Part shown: positions 1-6,565 of the stretch, in pieces
Layout of the letters: every line of letters starts with the position of its first letter
Numbering within the stretch: the first letter of the stretch is position 1
Source: Pelotomaculum sp.
Lineage (GTDB): Bacteria; Bacillota; Desulfotomaculia; Desulfotomaculales; Pelotomaculaceae
DNA length: 11,388 bases
Direction: 5' to 3'
NCBI GenBank assembly: GCA_003489345.1
Contig: DNIT01000124.1
Coordinates: 2,293 to 13,680, forward strand
Program-made: the position numbers and the translations under genes
The notes under the pieces: model-generated
Told to the model about the DNA's origin: nothing
The model's database searches: none
Seen by the model: only the letters and a program-made list of their open reading frames with translations

Positions 1-81
1 GGCCTAAAGAGAATAGAGTATATACTATTTACATAAAAAGTGGCTAATAAGGCATACTAATGAAAGGAGCAGGCAGTACTA

Positions 82-1116
82 ATGGCTTGTAAAATTGGAA
101 TTAATGGCCTTGGAAGGATAGGACGTGACGTTTTAAGAGGCGCGCTAAAAAGCCCTGACTTTGAGGTGGTGGGGGTCAATCACAAATCCCGCCGGATCGA
201 GGTAACCGACACCTATGCCCAGTCAGTGGCACATATGCTCAAATACGACTCGCTCTACGGAATTTTTGATGCGGATGTACAGTCCAAGACAGGCGCCATT
301 ATCGTTGATGGCCATGAAATACCGATTCTGGCCGAAGGGGACCCGGCACGCCTGCCCTGGAAGGAACTCGGCGCCGATATTGTGGTGGAATCTACCGGCA
401 GGTTCAACAGGCCCGACGAAGCGGCCGCGCATATCAGGGCCGGCGCTAAAAAGGTAGTCTTAAGCGCGCCTTCCAAAACGGGCGAATGCCTGACCGTGGT
501 GCTGGGCGTAAACGAGGACCGGTACGATCCCGCGGTGGACCATGTGATTTCCAACGCGTCCTGTACCACCAACTGTTTGGCGCCGGTGGCCAAAGTCTTA
601 AACGACACCTTCGGCATTGTCAAAGGGCTGATGACCACCGTCCACGCCTATACCAACGACCAGCAGCTTCTCGATATGCCGCACCGCGACCCGCGGCGGG
701 GCAGAGCCGCCAACCTGTCCATCATTCCCACTTCTACCGGAGCCGCCAAGGCGGTCGGGTTGGTGCTGCCGGAGCTCAAGGGCAAGCTGAGCGGGTTTTC
801 CATGCGGGTCCCTGTCCCCACTGTATCGGTGGTGGACCTGGTGGTCGATCTGGCCCGGCCGGCCTCCCGGGACGAAATAAATAACGTTTTAAAGGAAGCC
901 GCCCAGGGGTATCTCAAAGGTATTGTGGATTATTGTGAACTCCCGCTGGTTTCCATCGATTTCAAGGGCAACCCCCACTCGGCCATCATTGACGCGCTTT
1001 CTACCATGGTGATCGAGGGGAACATGGCCAAGATCATTGCCTGGTACGACAACGAGTGGGGTTATTCGCAAAGGGTGCTGGATTTGGTTGCTTTTATTGC
1101 AAACAAGGGATTTTAG
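82..1116 (+). CDS. gap: Glyceraldehyde-3-phosphate dehydrogenase, phosphorylating
   Basis: Oxidises glyceraldehyde-3-phosphate to 1,3-bisphosphoglycerate with reduction of NAD(P) in cytosolic glycolysis. The 344-aa product is close to the family length. A Rossmann motif INGLGRIGR lies at residues 7-15. The catalytic motif SNASCTTNC is at 157-165 (Cys161), His188 is the base in TTVHAYTND, and Arg241 lies in the phosphate-binding part. The C-terminal WYDNEWGYSQR signature is at 321-331. The ATG is preceded by AAAGGAG at 63-69 with a 12-nt spacer. It is first in the window's gap-pgk-tpiA-gpmI-eno series; an upstream regulator such as cggR would lie outside. Oddity: where B. subtilis GapA has VND, this protein has VNH (His34) followed by KSRR and about 8 extra residues before the AHMLKYDS motif. 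The NAD-selecting Asp is therefore missing, so NADP or dual cofactor use is possible (inference). The family call is secure. Confidence 0.97.
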   Translation: MACKIGINGLGRIGRDVLRGALKSPDFEVVGVNHKSRRIEVTDTYAQSVAHMLKYDSLYGIFDADVQSKTGAIIVDGHEIPILAEGDPARLPWKELGADIVVESTGRFNRPDEAAAHIRAGAKKVVLSAPSKTGECLTVVLGVNEDRYDPAVDHVISNASCTTNCLAPVAKVLNDTFGIVKGLMTTVHAYTNDQQLLDMPHRDPRRGRAANLSIIPTSTGAAKAVGLVLPELKGKLSGFSMRVPVPTVSVVDLVVDLARPASRDEINNVLKEAAQGYLKGIVDYCELPLVSIDFKGNPHSAIIDALSTMVIEGNMAKIIAWYDNEWGYSQRVLDLVAFIANKGF

Positions 1117-1170
1117 TAGGTGCAAGTGATTTTCGCGTACCTCCGTTGTTAACGATAAACTCATTTAGGT

Positions 1171-1279
1171 TATAAAAGCGCTGTAAGACAATCCCGCAAT
1201 GGACGGAAAGGCGGCCCGGTCTTGGTAGGCCCGCCGGATCCGGTTAATAAAAGGTGCGGGCTTGTTTTAACAGCGCTTT
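1171..1279 (+). promoter_or_regulatory. gap-pgk intergenic dyad, possible leader structure
   Basis: AAAGCGCTGT at 1175-1184 and ACAGCGCTTT at 1270-1279 are perfect 10-bp inverted repeats 85 nt apart. They enclose the terminator-like hairpin at 1229-1268. A weak promoter-like pair (TTGTTA at 1146-1151, TATAAA at 1171-1176, 19-bp spacer) overlaps the left arm. The arrangement could be an attenuation or processing element controlling pgk relative to gap. The symmetry is seen directly; the role is inference. Confidence 0.35.
1229..1268 (+). terminator. Terminator-like hairpin before pgk (possible attenuator)
   Basis: GCCCGC at 1229-1234 pairs with GCGGGC at 1256-1261, with one more C-G pair across a bulged T. 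The sequence TTGTTTT follows at 1262-1268. The loop of about 20 nt contains the small palindrome CCGGATCCGG at 1234-1243. The hairpin lies about 110 nt after the gap stop and just before pgk, so it could partly terminate gap transcripts or act as an attenuator. The U-tract is interrupted, so efficiency is uncertain. Confidence 0.4.
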
Positions 1280-1288
1280 GCGAGGATT

Positions 1289-2494
1289 ATGGATAGGAGG
1301 TGTTTCCATATCAGCAAGAAGACGATTAGGGATATCGAGGTCGCCGGCAAGCGGGTATTGGTCCGGGTTGATTTTAACGTCCCTCTCGATAAGAACGGCC
1401 GGGTCACCGACGACACCCGCATACGCGCGGCGCTTCCCACCATCGAATATCTGGTTCAGCAAAGGGCGAGGGTTATCCTTGTTTCCCACCTTGGACGCCC
1501 CAAGGGACAGGTAAATGAAAAATATAAATTGGATCCGGTGGTCGCTCACCTGTCCAGGTTATTGGGCGGGCCGGTTTTAAAGGTGGATGAATGCATCGGA
1601 GATGCTGTCCGCGAGGCAGTTGAGAGGATGCGGGAGGGCGATGTGCTCCTCCTGGAGAACGTCCGCTTTTACCCCGAGGAAGAAAAGAACGATGAAAACT
1701 TTGCCAGGCAGCTTTCAGCATTAGCGGACGTATATGTCAATGACGCTTTTGGCACAGCACACCGCGCCCATGCTTCTACTGCGGGTGTGGCCGAATACCT
1801 GCCCGCGGTGGCAGGACTTTTGATGGAAAAGGAACTGGAGATGCTGGGGAGGCTTTTAGCCAGCCCTGAGCGGCCTTTCCTCGCCATTATCGGAGGAGCC
1901 AAGGTTTCGGACAAAATCGCGGTTATTTCCAACCTGCTGGACAGGGTGGACACCCTTGTTATCGGGGGGGGCATGGCCAATACCTTTCTCAAGGCGCAAG
2001 GCTATACTATAGGGAAATCCCTCCTGGAGGTTGACCGGGTGGATATGGCCAAAACCTTGATGGCTGACGCTAAGAGCAGGGGGATCAAGCTTCTTCTGCC
2101 TGTTGACGTGGTGGTGGCGCCGGGGGCTGATCCCAATGCTGAGCAGGCGATTGTGCCGGTGGACAAAATTCCGGCCGATTGGATGGCGCTTGACATCGGT
2201 CCCAAGTCAATTGAGTATTTTGCAGAAGCCATCAAAGCCTCAAAAACGGTGGTATGGAACGGTCCCATGGGGGTTTTTGAAATGGCGCCCTTCGCCAAGG
2301 GCACGGAAGCCATCGCCCGGGAACTGGGCGGTATAAAAGGCATCACGGTAGTTGGCGGCGGGGATTCGGTGGCGGCGGTGACTAAGGCTGGCGTGGCTGA
2401 TCGGATCACCCACATATCCACCGGCGGCGGGGCCGCCCTGGAATTCCTGGAAGGCCAAAAACTCCCCGGCGTCGAGGCCCTACAGGATAAATAA
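1289..2494 (+). CDS. pgk: Phosphoglycerate kinase
   Basis: Transfers the acyl phosphate of 1,3-bisphosphoglycerate to ADP, the first ATP-yielding step of glycolysis. In the 401-aa numbering from the ATG at 1289, motifs run in order: RVDFNVPL (26-33), SHLGRP (66-71), ENVRFYPEEEKND (123-135), NDAFGTAHRAHAS (151-163), GGAKVSDKI (202-210), the GGGMANTF hinge region (226-233), WNGPMGVFE (323-331), GGGDS (356-360) and STGGGAALEFLEG (377-389). Start problem: the best Shine-Dalgarno, TAGGAGGTG at 1294-1302, lies inside the first codons of this ORF. Exactly 7 nt after it is an ATC codon (1310) that begins I-S-K-K-T-I, where bacterial PGKs typically begin M-x-K-K-T-I. Starting at 1310 gives 394 aa, a usual bacterial PGK length. 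The ATG at 1289 has only a weak GAGG 3 nt upstream. Function is certain; the start codon is not. Confidence 0.97.
   Translation: MDRRCFHISKKTIRDIEVAGKRVLVRVDFNVPLDKNGRVTDDTRIRAALPTIEYLVQQRARVILVSHLGRPKGQVNEKYKLDPVVAHLSRLLGGPVLKVDECIGDAVREAVERMREGDVLLLENVRFYPEEEKNDENFARQLSALADVYVNDAFGTAHRAHASTAGVAEYLPAVAGLLMEKELEMLGRLLASPERPFLAIIGGAKVSDKIAVISNLLDRVDTLVIGGGMANTFLKAQGYTIGKSLLEVDRVDMAKTLMADAKSRGIKLLLPVDVVVAPGADPNAEQAIVPVDKIPADWMALDIGPKSIEYFAEAIKASKTVVWNGPMGVFEMAPFAKGTEAIARELGGIKGITVVGGGDSVAAVTKAGVADRITHISTGGGAALEFLEGQKLPGVEALQDK
1294..1312 (+). promoter_or_regulatory. pgk ribosome binding site facing an ATC codon
   Basis: TAGGAGGTG at 1294-1302 is an almost full match to the anti-Shine-Dalgarno. 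The next 7 nt lead to ATC (1310-1312), in frame with pgk and at the family-typical N-terminus. This suggests non-AUG (AUC) initiation, or a recent ATG-to-ATC change rescued by the upstream ATG at 1289, or a sequence error. Confidence 0.5.
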
Positions 2495-2583
2495 GCCGCA
2501 AACAGCGTATGTGCATTACATATAGATGGATATGCATCACAGCAGCTTGGCTAAAGTGCAGGGGCGATTCGCACAGACCCGTA

Positions 2584-2629
2584 AGGAATGCAGCATATCC
2601 CTACGCCTTACGCCCTGTGACCTACGACT
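2584..2629 (-). repeat. CGTARGG heptanucleotide repeat element, copy A
   Basis: Read on the minus strand this 46-nt element begins AGTCGTAGG and ends GCTGCATTCCT, with the 7-nt units CGTAAGG and CGTAGGG in between. It shares both ends and the heptad core with copy B on the other side of tpiA, in inverted orientation. CCCTACGCCTTACG (2599-2612) is the exact complement of copy B 3414-3427. It ends just before tpiA and lies in otherwise non-coding sequence. Confidence 0.75.
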
Positions 2630-2632
2630 AAT

Positions 2633-3412
2633 TTGGGGGGGTGGATTGTTACGTCGCGCAGACCTATAATCGCCGGCAACTGGAAAATGTTTAAGACCCT
2701 GTCTGAGGCGGCAGCCCTGGTTGAGGGATTGGCCCCCCTGGCCGCCGTGACCGGCGCAGTGGATGTGGTTGTTTGCCCGCCTTTTACAGCACTCGACAGA
2801 GTGGTGGCGGTGCTGCATGGGACCGGTATAGCGGTGGGGGCGCAAGATGTCTTCTGGGAGGACAGCGGCGCCTTTACCGGGGAAATATCACCGGTCATGC
2901 TCAAAGACATAGGCTGCCGCTATGTGATCATCGGCCATTCCGAGCGGCGGCAGTTTTTCGGCGAAACAGACGAGAAGGTTGACCGCAAGATCAAGGCGGT
3001 ACTGAAACATGGCCTGGTCCCCATTATGTGCGTAGGGGAAACCCTGGCCGAGCGGGAGGCAGGCCGGACCGAACGAGTAATACATACCCAGGCGTCAGCA
3101 GGGCTGGCGGGGCTTACGCCAGACCAGGCAAGCGGCCTGGTCATCGCCTACGAGCCGGTCTGGGCCATCGGCACAGGCAAAACGGCCTCTGACCAGGACG
3201 CCCAACAGGTCATCGCCTATATCCGCTCCCTGGTAAGGGATTGGTACGGCGCCCCTGCGGCTGAGCAGGTGCGTATCCAGTACGGCGGCAGCGTTAAGCC
3301 GAACAACACAGCCGGCCTGATGGCGCAGCCGGACATTGACGGGGCGCTGGTCGGCGGCGCCAGCCTGGAAGCGGCAAGCTTCACGGGCATTGTACAAGCT
3401 GCCGCAAGTTAG
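2633..3412 (+). CDS. tpiA: Triosephosphate isomerase
   Basis: Interconverts dihydroxyacetone phosphate and glyceraldehyde-3-phosphate as a TIM barrel, normally a dimer. From the TTG at 2633 the ORF is 259 aa. The N-terminal active-site segment RRPIIAGNWKM (9-19) supplies Asn16 and Lys18. His102 is in IIGHSERR (99-106). The catalytic Glu174 is in the signature AYEPVWAIGTGK (172-183). YGGSVKPNN (217-225) and the phosphate-binding GALVGGASL (237-245) follow. Start problem: the TTG has no Shine-Dalgarno and sits just upstream of the G-rich GGGGGTG at 2637-2643. Exactly 7 nt after that is ACG (2651), giving (M)SRRPIIAGNW, a typical TPI N-terminus, and a typical length of 253 aa. Inverted copies of a heptad repeat flank the gene, and copy B overlaps its stop codon. 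Function is certain; the start is ambiguous. Confidence 0.97.
   Translation: MGGWIVTSRRPIIAGNWKMFKTLSEAAALVEGLAPLAAVTGAVDVVVCPPFTALDRVVAVLHGTGIAVGAQDVFWEDSGAFTGEISPVMLKDIGCRYVIIGHSERRQFFGETDEKVDRKIKAVLKHGLVPIMCVGETLAEREAGRTERVIHTQASAGLAGLTPDQASGLVIAYEPVWAIGTGKTASDQDAQQVIAYIRSLVRDWYGAPAAEQVRIQYGGSVKPNNTAGLMAQPDIDGALVGGASLEAASFTGIVQAAAS
2637..2653 (+). promoter_or_regulatory. tpiA G-rich ribosome binding site facing an ACG codon
   Basis: A run of seven G (2635-2641) followed by TGG gives GGGGGTG at 2637-2643, a Shine-Dalgarno if one G-U wobble is allowed. Seven nt later stands ACG (2651-2653), in frame and at the expected N-terminus of TPI. No ATG, GTG or TTG in frame lies at a usable distance downstream of it. 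Confidence 0.45.
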
Positions 3413-3454
3413 TCGTAAGGCGTAGGGCGTATGGTGTAAGTATACTGCATTCCT
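3411..3454 (+). repeat. CGTARGG heptanucleotide repeat element, copy B
   Basis: This 44-nt element reads as successive 7-nt units CGTAAGG, CGTAGGG, CGTATGG, TGTAAGT from 3414, then ends in ACTGCATTCCT. It overlaps the last two bases of the tpiA stop codon. It is an inverted partner of copy A (14 bp perfect, plus matching ends) and of copy C (18 of 20 positions). Confidence 0.75.
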
Positions 3455-3605
3455 CTTGGGTTAAGAAGTATAAGCGGGCTATTAGTAGCTGATGAAGTGG
3501 GGATGCCGGCATTTGGATAAAAAAATAATGCCGCCTTCCAGCGCCGGGTACACTGTACCATATGGATGGACAAACTTTGCAAAACAGCAATTGAGTTTAA
3601 TGCCC

Positions 3606-3628
3606 GTTACACCTTACGCCCTACGATC
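3606..3628 (-). repeat. CGTARGG heptanucleotide repeat, copy C before gpmI
   Basis: On the minus strand it reads CGTAGGG, CGTAAGG, TGTAAC. Positions 3606-3625 are complementary to copy B 3421-3440 at 18 of 20 bases, including 11 contiguous pairs. It ends 5 nt before the gpmI Shine-Dalgarno, so a B-C stem in the mRNA would sit directly beside the ribosome binding site. Confidence 0.7.
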
Positions 3629-3644
3629 CAAACGGAGGTATATT

Positions 3645-5195
3645 TTGACAGCAGCGAAAAGCCCCCTGGTCCTGGTGATCCTGGACGGCTGGGGAATTAG
3701 TTCCAGGGTGGAAGGCAACGCTATCGCCCAGGCCGATATTGCGAATTTCAAAAATTTCCTGGCCGGTTACCCGCACGGTGTCCTGGTCTGCTCCGGCGAA
3801 GAGGTGGGACTGCCGGAGGGCCAGATGGGCAACTCCGAAGTGGGACACTTAAATATTGGCTCCGGACGCGTGGTTTACCAGGAGCTGACCAGGATTACCC
3901 GCTCCGTTAAGGACGGCAGCTTCTACAAGAACCCGGTGCTGCTGGAAGCGGTGAACCAGGCCAAAATTAAAAATAGATCCCTGCACCTGATGGGCCTTTT
4001 GTCCGACGGGGGGGTGCACAGCCATCTCACCCATCTTTATGCCCTGATGGAACTGGCCGCCAGGGAAGGAATACGCAATGTTTACCTACATACCTTTCTG
4101 GACGGGCGCGATGTGCCGCCGGAAAGCGCCGGAGAGTATTTTAATCAGCTGGAAGAGATACTAAGCAAGTACGGCTATGCAGTCGCTACCGTAATGGGCC
4201 GTTACTACGCCATGGACCGCGACCGCCGCTGGGATCGCACCGAGCGCGCTTACAACGCTATGGTCTACGGCGAGGGCATTCCCGCCGCCGGTCCGCTGGA
4301 AGCTGTTGACCTGGGCTACGCCAGGGGTGAGACAGATGAATTTATCCAGCCCACAGTAATCACGAAGGAGACCGGAGGCCCGGTGGCGCGCGTTGAGGAA
4401 GGCGATGCGGTCATCTTTTTCAATTTTCGTCCGGACCGCGCCCGCCAGATTACCCGGGCGTTTGTAGATCGGGAATTCACAGGCTTTAAGAGGCGGGATG
4501 GTTATCCCGGGGTTTATTTCACCTGCATGACCATGTACGATAAGACCATCGAGGCGTCGGTGGCTTTCCGGCCGCAGGAATTACATAACACCCTTGGCGA
4601 GGTCCTGAGCAAGCATGGTATTGCTCAGCTGCGTCTGGCCGAGACGGAAAAATACGCCCACGTCACCTTTTTCTTCAACGGTGGCGTGGAGGCGCCCAAC
4701 CCCGGCGAAGAAAGGATCCTGGTTCCCTCGCCCAAAGTGGCCACCTATGACCTGAAGCCGGAGATGAGCGCCAACGAGATCACGGAAAAGCTTCTGGAAC
4801 AGCTGCGACAGGATAAGTTCGAGGTCATTATTGTGAATTACGCCAATCCGGACATGGTTGGTCACACCGGGGACATGGATGCTACAATAGCGGCCCTGGA
4901 GACTGTGGATTGCTGCCTGGGGCGATTGGTCCGGGCTGTGCTGGAGAAAAACGGCACCGTCCTGATCACGGCGGACCACGGCAACGCAGACGAGATGAAG
5001 GACGAGGCGGGGCATACTTTTACCGCCCACAGCACCAACCCGGTTCCGTTTATTCTGATCAACCGTGACACTGCCGGAGTCAACGTGCGGGACGGCAGCC
5101 TGCAGGATATAGCTCCCACCATCCTCCAACTGCTGGGGATCCCCAAACCGGAGGAGATGACCGGAGATACATTAATCACGCATGACAGCTTGTAA
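3645..5195 (+). CDS. gpmI: Phosphoglycerate mutase, 2,3-bisphosphoglycerate-independent
   Basis: Isomerises 3-phosphoglycerate to 2-phosphoglycerate through a phosphoserine intermediate. It is a metal-dependent enzyme of the alkaline phosphatase superfamily. I choose the TTG at 3645, which follows GGAGG (3634-3638) with a 6-nt spacer and gives MTAAKSPLVLVILDGWG. The resulting 516 aa is close to the usual length of about 510. The ORF stays open upstream to an ATG at 3492, but that stretch has no suitable binding site and contains repeat copy C, so I treat it as untranslated. Metal and catalytic features: Asp14 in LDGWG, the nucleophile Ser64 in MGNSEVGHLNIGSGR, HTFLDGRDVPPES in the transferase-type domain, and C-terminal HTGDMDAT, TADHGNADEM and HTAHSTNPVP-type metal ligands (here HTFTAHSTNPVP). 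Only 17 nt separate it from eno, so the two are surely co-transcribed. Confidence 0.96.
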   Translation: MTAAKSPLVLVILDGWGISSRVEGNAIAQADIANFKNFLAGYPHGVLVCSGEEVGLPEGQMGNSEVGHLNIGSGRVVYQELTRITRSVKDGSFYKNPVLLEAVNQAKIKNRSLHLMGLLSDGGVHSHLTHLYALMELAAREGIRNVYLHTFLDGRDVPPESAGEYFNQLEEILSKYGYAVATVMGRYYAMDRDRRWDRTERAYNAMVYGEGIPAAGPLEAVDLGYARGETDEFIQPTVITKETGGPVARVEEGDAVIFFNFRPDRARQITRAFVDREFTGFKRRDGYPGVYFTCMTMYDKTIEASVAFRPQELHNTLGEVLSKHGIAQLRLAETEKYAHVTFFFNGGVEAPNPGEERILVPSPKVATYDLKPEMSANEITEKLLEQLRQDKFEVIIVNYANPDMVGHTGDMDATIAALETVDCCLGRLVRAVLEKNGTVLITADHGNADEMKDEAGHTFTAHSTNPVPFILINRDTAGVNVRDGSLQDIAPTILQLLGIPKPEEMTGDTLITHDSL

Positions 5196-5212
5196 TTGAG
5201 GAGGAATACAAA

Positions 5213-6502
5213 GTGTCCAGTATCATTGAAGAGATCATCGCCCGGGAGATTTTGGATTCCCGGGGCAACCCTACCGTTGAGGTGGATGTTTACCTGGAAG
5301 ACGGCAGCATGGGCAGGGCGGCAGTGCCCTCCGGCGCCTCTACCGGCGCATCGGAAGCAGTGGAACTGCGGGATGACGATGAGGAACGCTATAACGGCAA
5401 GGGAGTTTTACAGGCAGTTGACAACGTCAACTCGATCCTGGCTCCCGAGATAGAGGGATACGACGCCACCGATCAGCTCGGCATTGACCGTGCCATGATT
5501 GAACTGGACGGTACGCCCAACAAGGGCAGGCTCGGCGCCAACGCCATCCTGGGTGTTTCCATCGCCGCCGCCAAGGCCGCCGCCGCGTCACTGGGGCTGC
5601 CCCTTTACCAGTATCTCGGCGGTACCAACGGCAAGGTGCTGCCGGTTCCGATGATGAACATTTTAAACGGCGGCAAGCATGCCGACAACAACGTCGATAT
5701 CCAGGAATTCATGATCATGCCGGTGGGGGCCGGCAGCTTTGCTGAAGCCTTGCGCATGGGCGCCGAGGTCTACCACACTCTGAAAAAGGTATTGAAAAAG
5801 AAAGGCCTGCATACGTCTGTCGGTGATGAAGGCGGTTTTGCTCCCATGCTGGGGTCCAATGAAGAGGCCCTCGCTGTCATTGTGGAAGCAATCAGCGCCG
5901 CCGGCTACAAGCCCGGCGATCAAATAGCCCTGGCCCTGGATCCCGCCGCCACGGAATTCCATAAAGAAGGCCGGTACGTTTTTGAGGCCGAAGGCAAAAG
6001 CCGCACCGCGGAAGAAATGGTGGACTACTACACCATGCTGGCGGATAAATACCCGATTATCTCGATTGAAGACGGCCTGGCTGAGGACGACTGGGACGGC
6101 TGGCGCAAGCTCACCGAAAGACTGGGCAAAAAAATCCAGCTGGTGGGGGACGACATTTTCGTCACCAACACAGAGCTTTTAAAGCGGGGCATTAAGAGCG
6201 GGGTGGCCAACTCGATCCTGATTAAATTAAACCAGATCGGCACCATTACCGAGACCCTGGACGCCATTGAGATGGCCAGGCAGGCGGGTTACACCGCTGT
6301 GGTCTCACACCGTTCAGGGGAAACCGACGATACTACCATTGCCGACCTGGTGGTGGCCACCAACGCCGGCCAGATTAAGACCGGGGCGCCTGCCCGTACG
6401 GACCGCGTGGCCAAGTACAACCAGCTGATCCGTATTGAGGAGGAGCTTGCGGGACTATCTCTCTACCGGGGCGCCAAAAGCCTTTACAATATTAATTTAT
6501 AA
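5213..6502 (+). CDS. eno: Enolase (phosphopyruvate hydratase)
   Basis: Dehydrates 2-phosphoglycerate to phosphoenolpyruvate with Mg2+; in many bacteria it also associates with RNA-degrading complexes. The GTG start follows GAGGAGG (5198-5204) with an 8-nt spacer. The 429-aa length is typical. The N-terminal capping domain carries EILDSRGNPTVEV (12-24) and the mobile loop SGASTGASEAVELRD (40-54). In the barrel domain, Glu206 is in GDEGGFAP. Metal ligands are Asp243, Glu286 (SIEDGLAEDDWDGW) and Asp313 (GDDIFVTN). Lys338 (ILIKLNQIGT), the SHRSGETDDTTIADL loop (365-379) and Lys389 complete the site. All catalytic residues are present. It is the last glycolytic gene of the series, and terminator-like hairpins follow. 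Confidence 0.98.
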   Translation: MSSIIEEIIAREILDSRGNPTVEVDVYLEDGSMGRAAVPSGASTGASEAVELRDDDEERYNGKGVLQAVDNVNSILAPEIEGYDATDQLGIDRAMIELDGTPNKGRLGANAILGVSIAAAKAAAASLGLPLYQYLGGTNGKVLPVPMMNILNGGKHADNNVDIQEFMIMPVGAGSFAEALRMGAEVYHTLKKVLKKKGLHTSVGDEGGFAPMLGSNEEALAVIVEAISAAGYKPGDQIALALDPAATEFHKEGRYVFEAEGKSRTAEEMVDYYTMLADKYPIISIEDGLAEDDWDGWRKLTERLGKKIQLVGDDIFVTNTELLKRGIKSGVANSILIKLNQIGTITETLDAIEMARQAGYTAVVSHRSGETDDTTIADLVVATNAGQIKTGAPARTDRVAKYNQLIRIEEELAGLSLYRGAKSLYNINL

Positions 6503-6522
6503 TGATTTCGTACCCACGTTTC

Positions 6523-6550
6523 AACAAGGACCCGGAGCACTTGTTTTTTT
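6523..6550 (+). terminator. Weak hairpin with T-tract after eno
   Basis: AACAAG (6523-6528) pairs with CTTGTT (6540-6545) across an 11-nt loop, and the run of T ends at 6550. It starts 21 nt after the eno stop, a natural place for the end of the glycolytic transcript. The stem has only two G-C pairs, so it would be a weak terminator. Confidence 0.4.
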
Positions 6551-6565
6551 ATGAGGGTGATGATC

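Noticed and set aside
21..58. Promoter for gap in the first 80 bp (TTTACA 28-33, TATACT 21-26)
   Set aside because: No -35/-10 pair has acceptable spacing; the real promoter probably lies left of the window, possibly before an upstream regulator gene.
255..638. 127-aa and other minus-strand ORFs within gap, pgk and gpmI
   Set aside because: They are shadows of conserved glycolytic genes, with no domains or ribosome binding sites.
3492..3644. N-terminal extension of gpmI back to ATG 3492
   Set aside because: It has no suitable ribosome binding site, contains repeat copy C and hairpins, and does not resemble the family; the TTG at 3645 has an ideal Shine-Dalgarno and a typical N-terminus.
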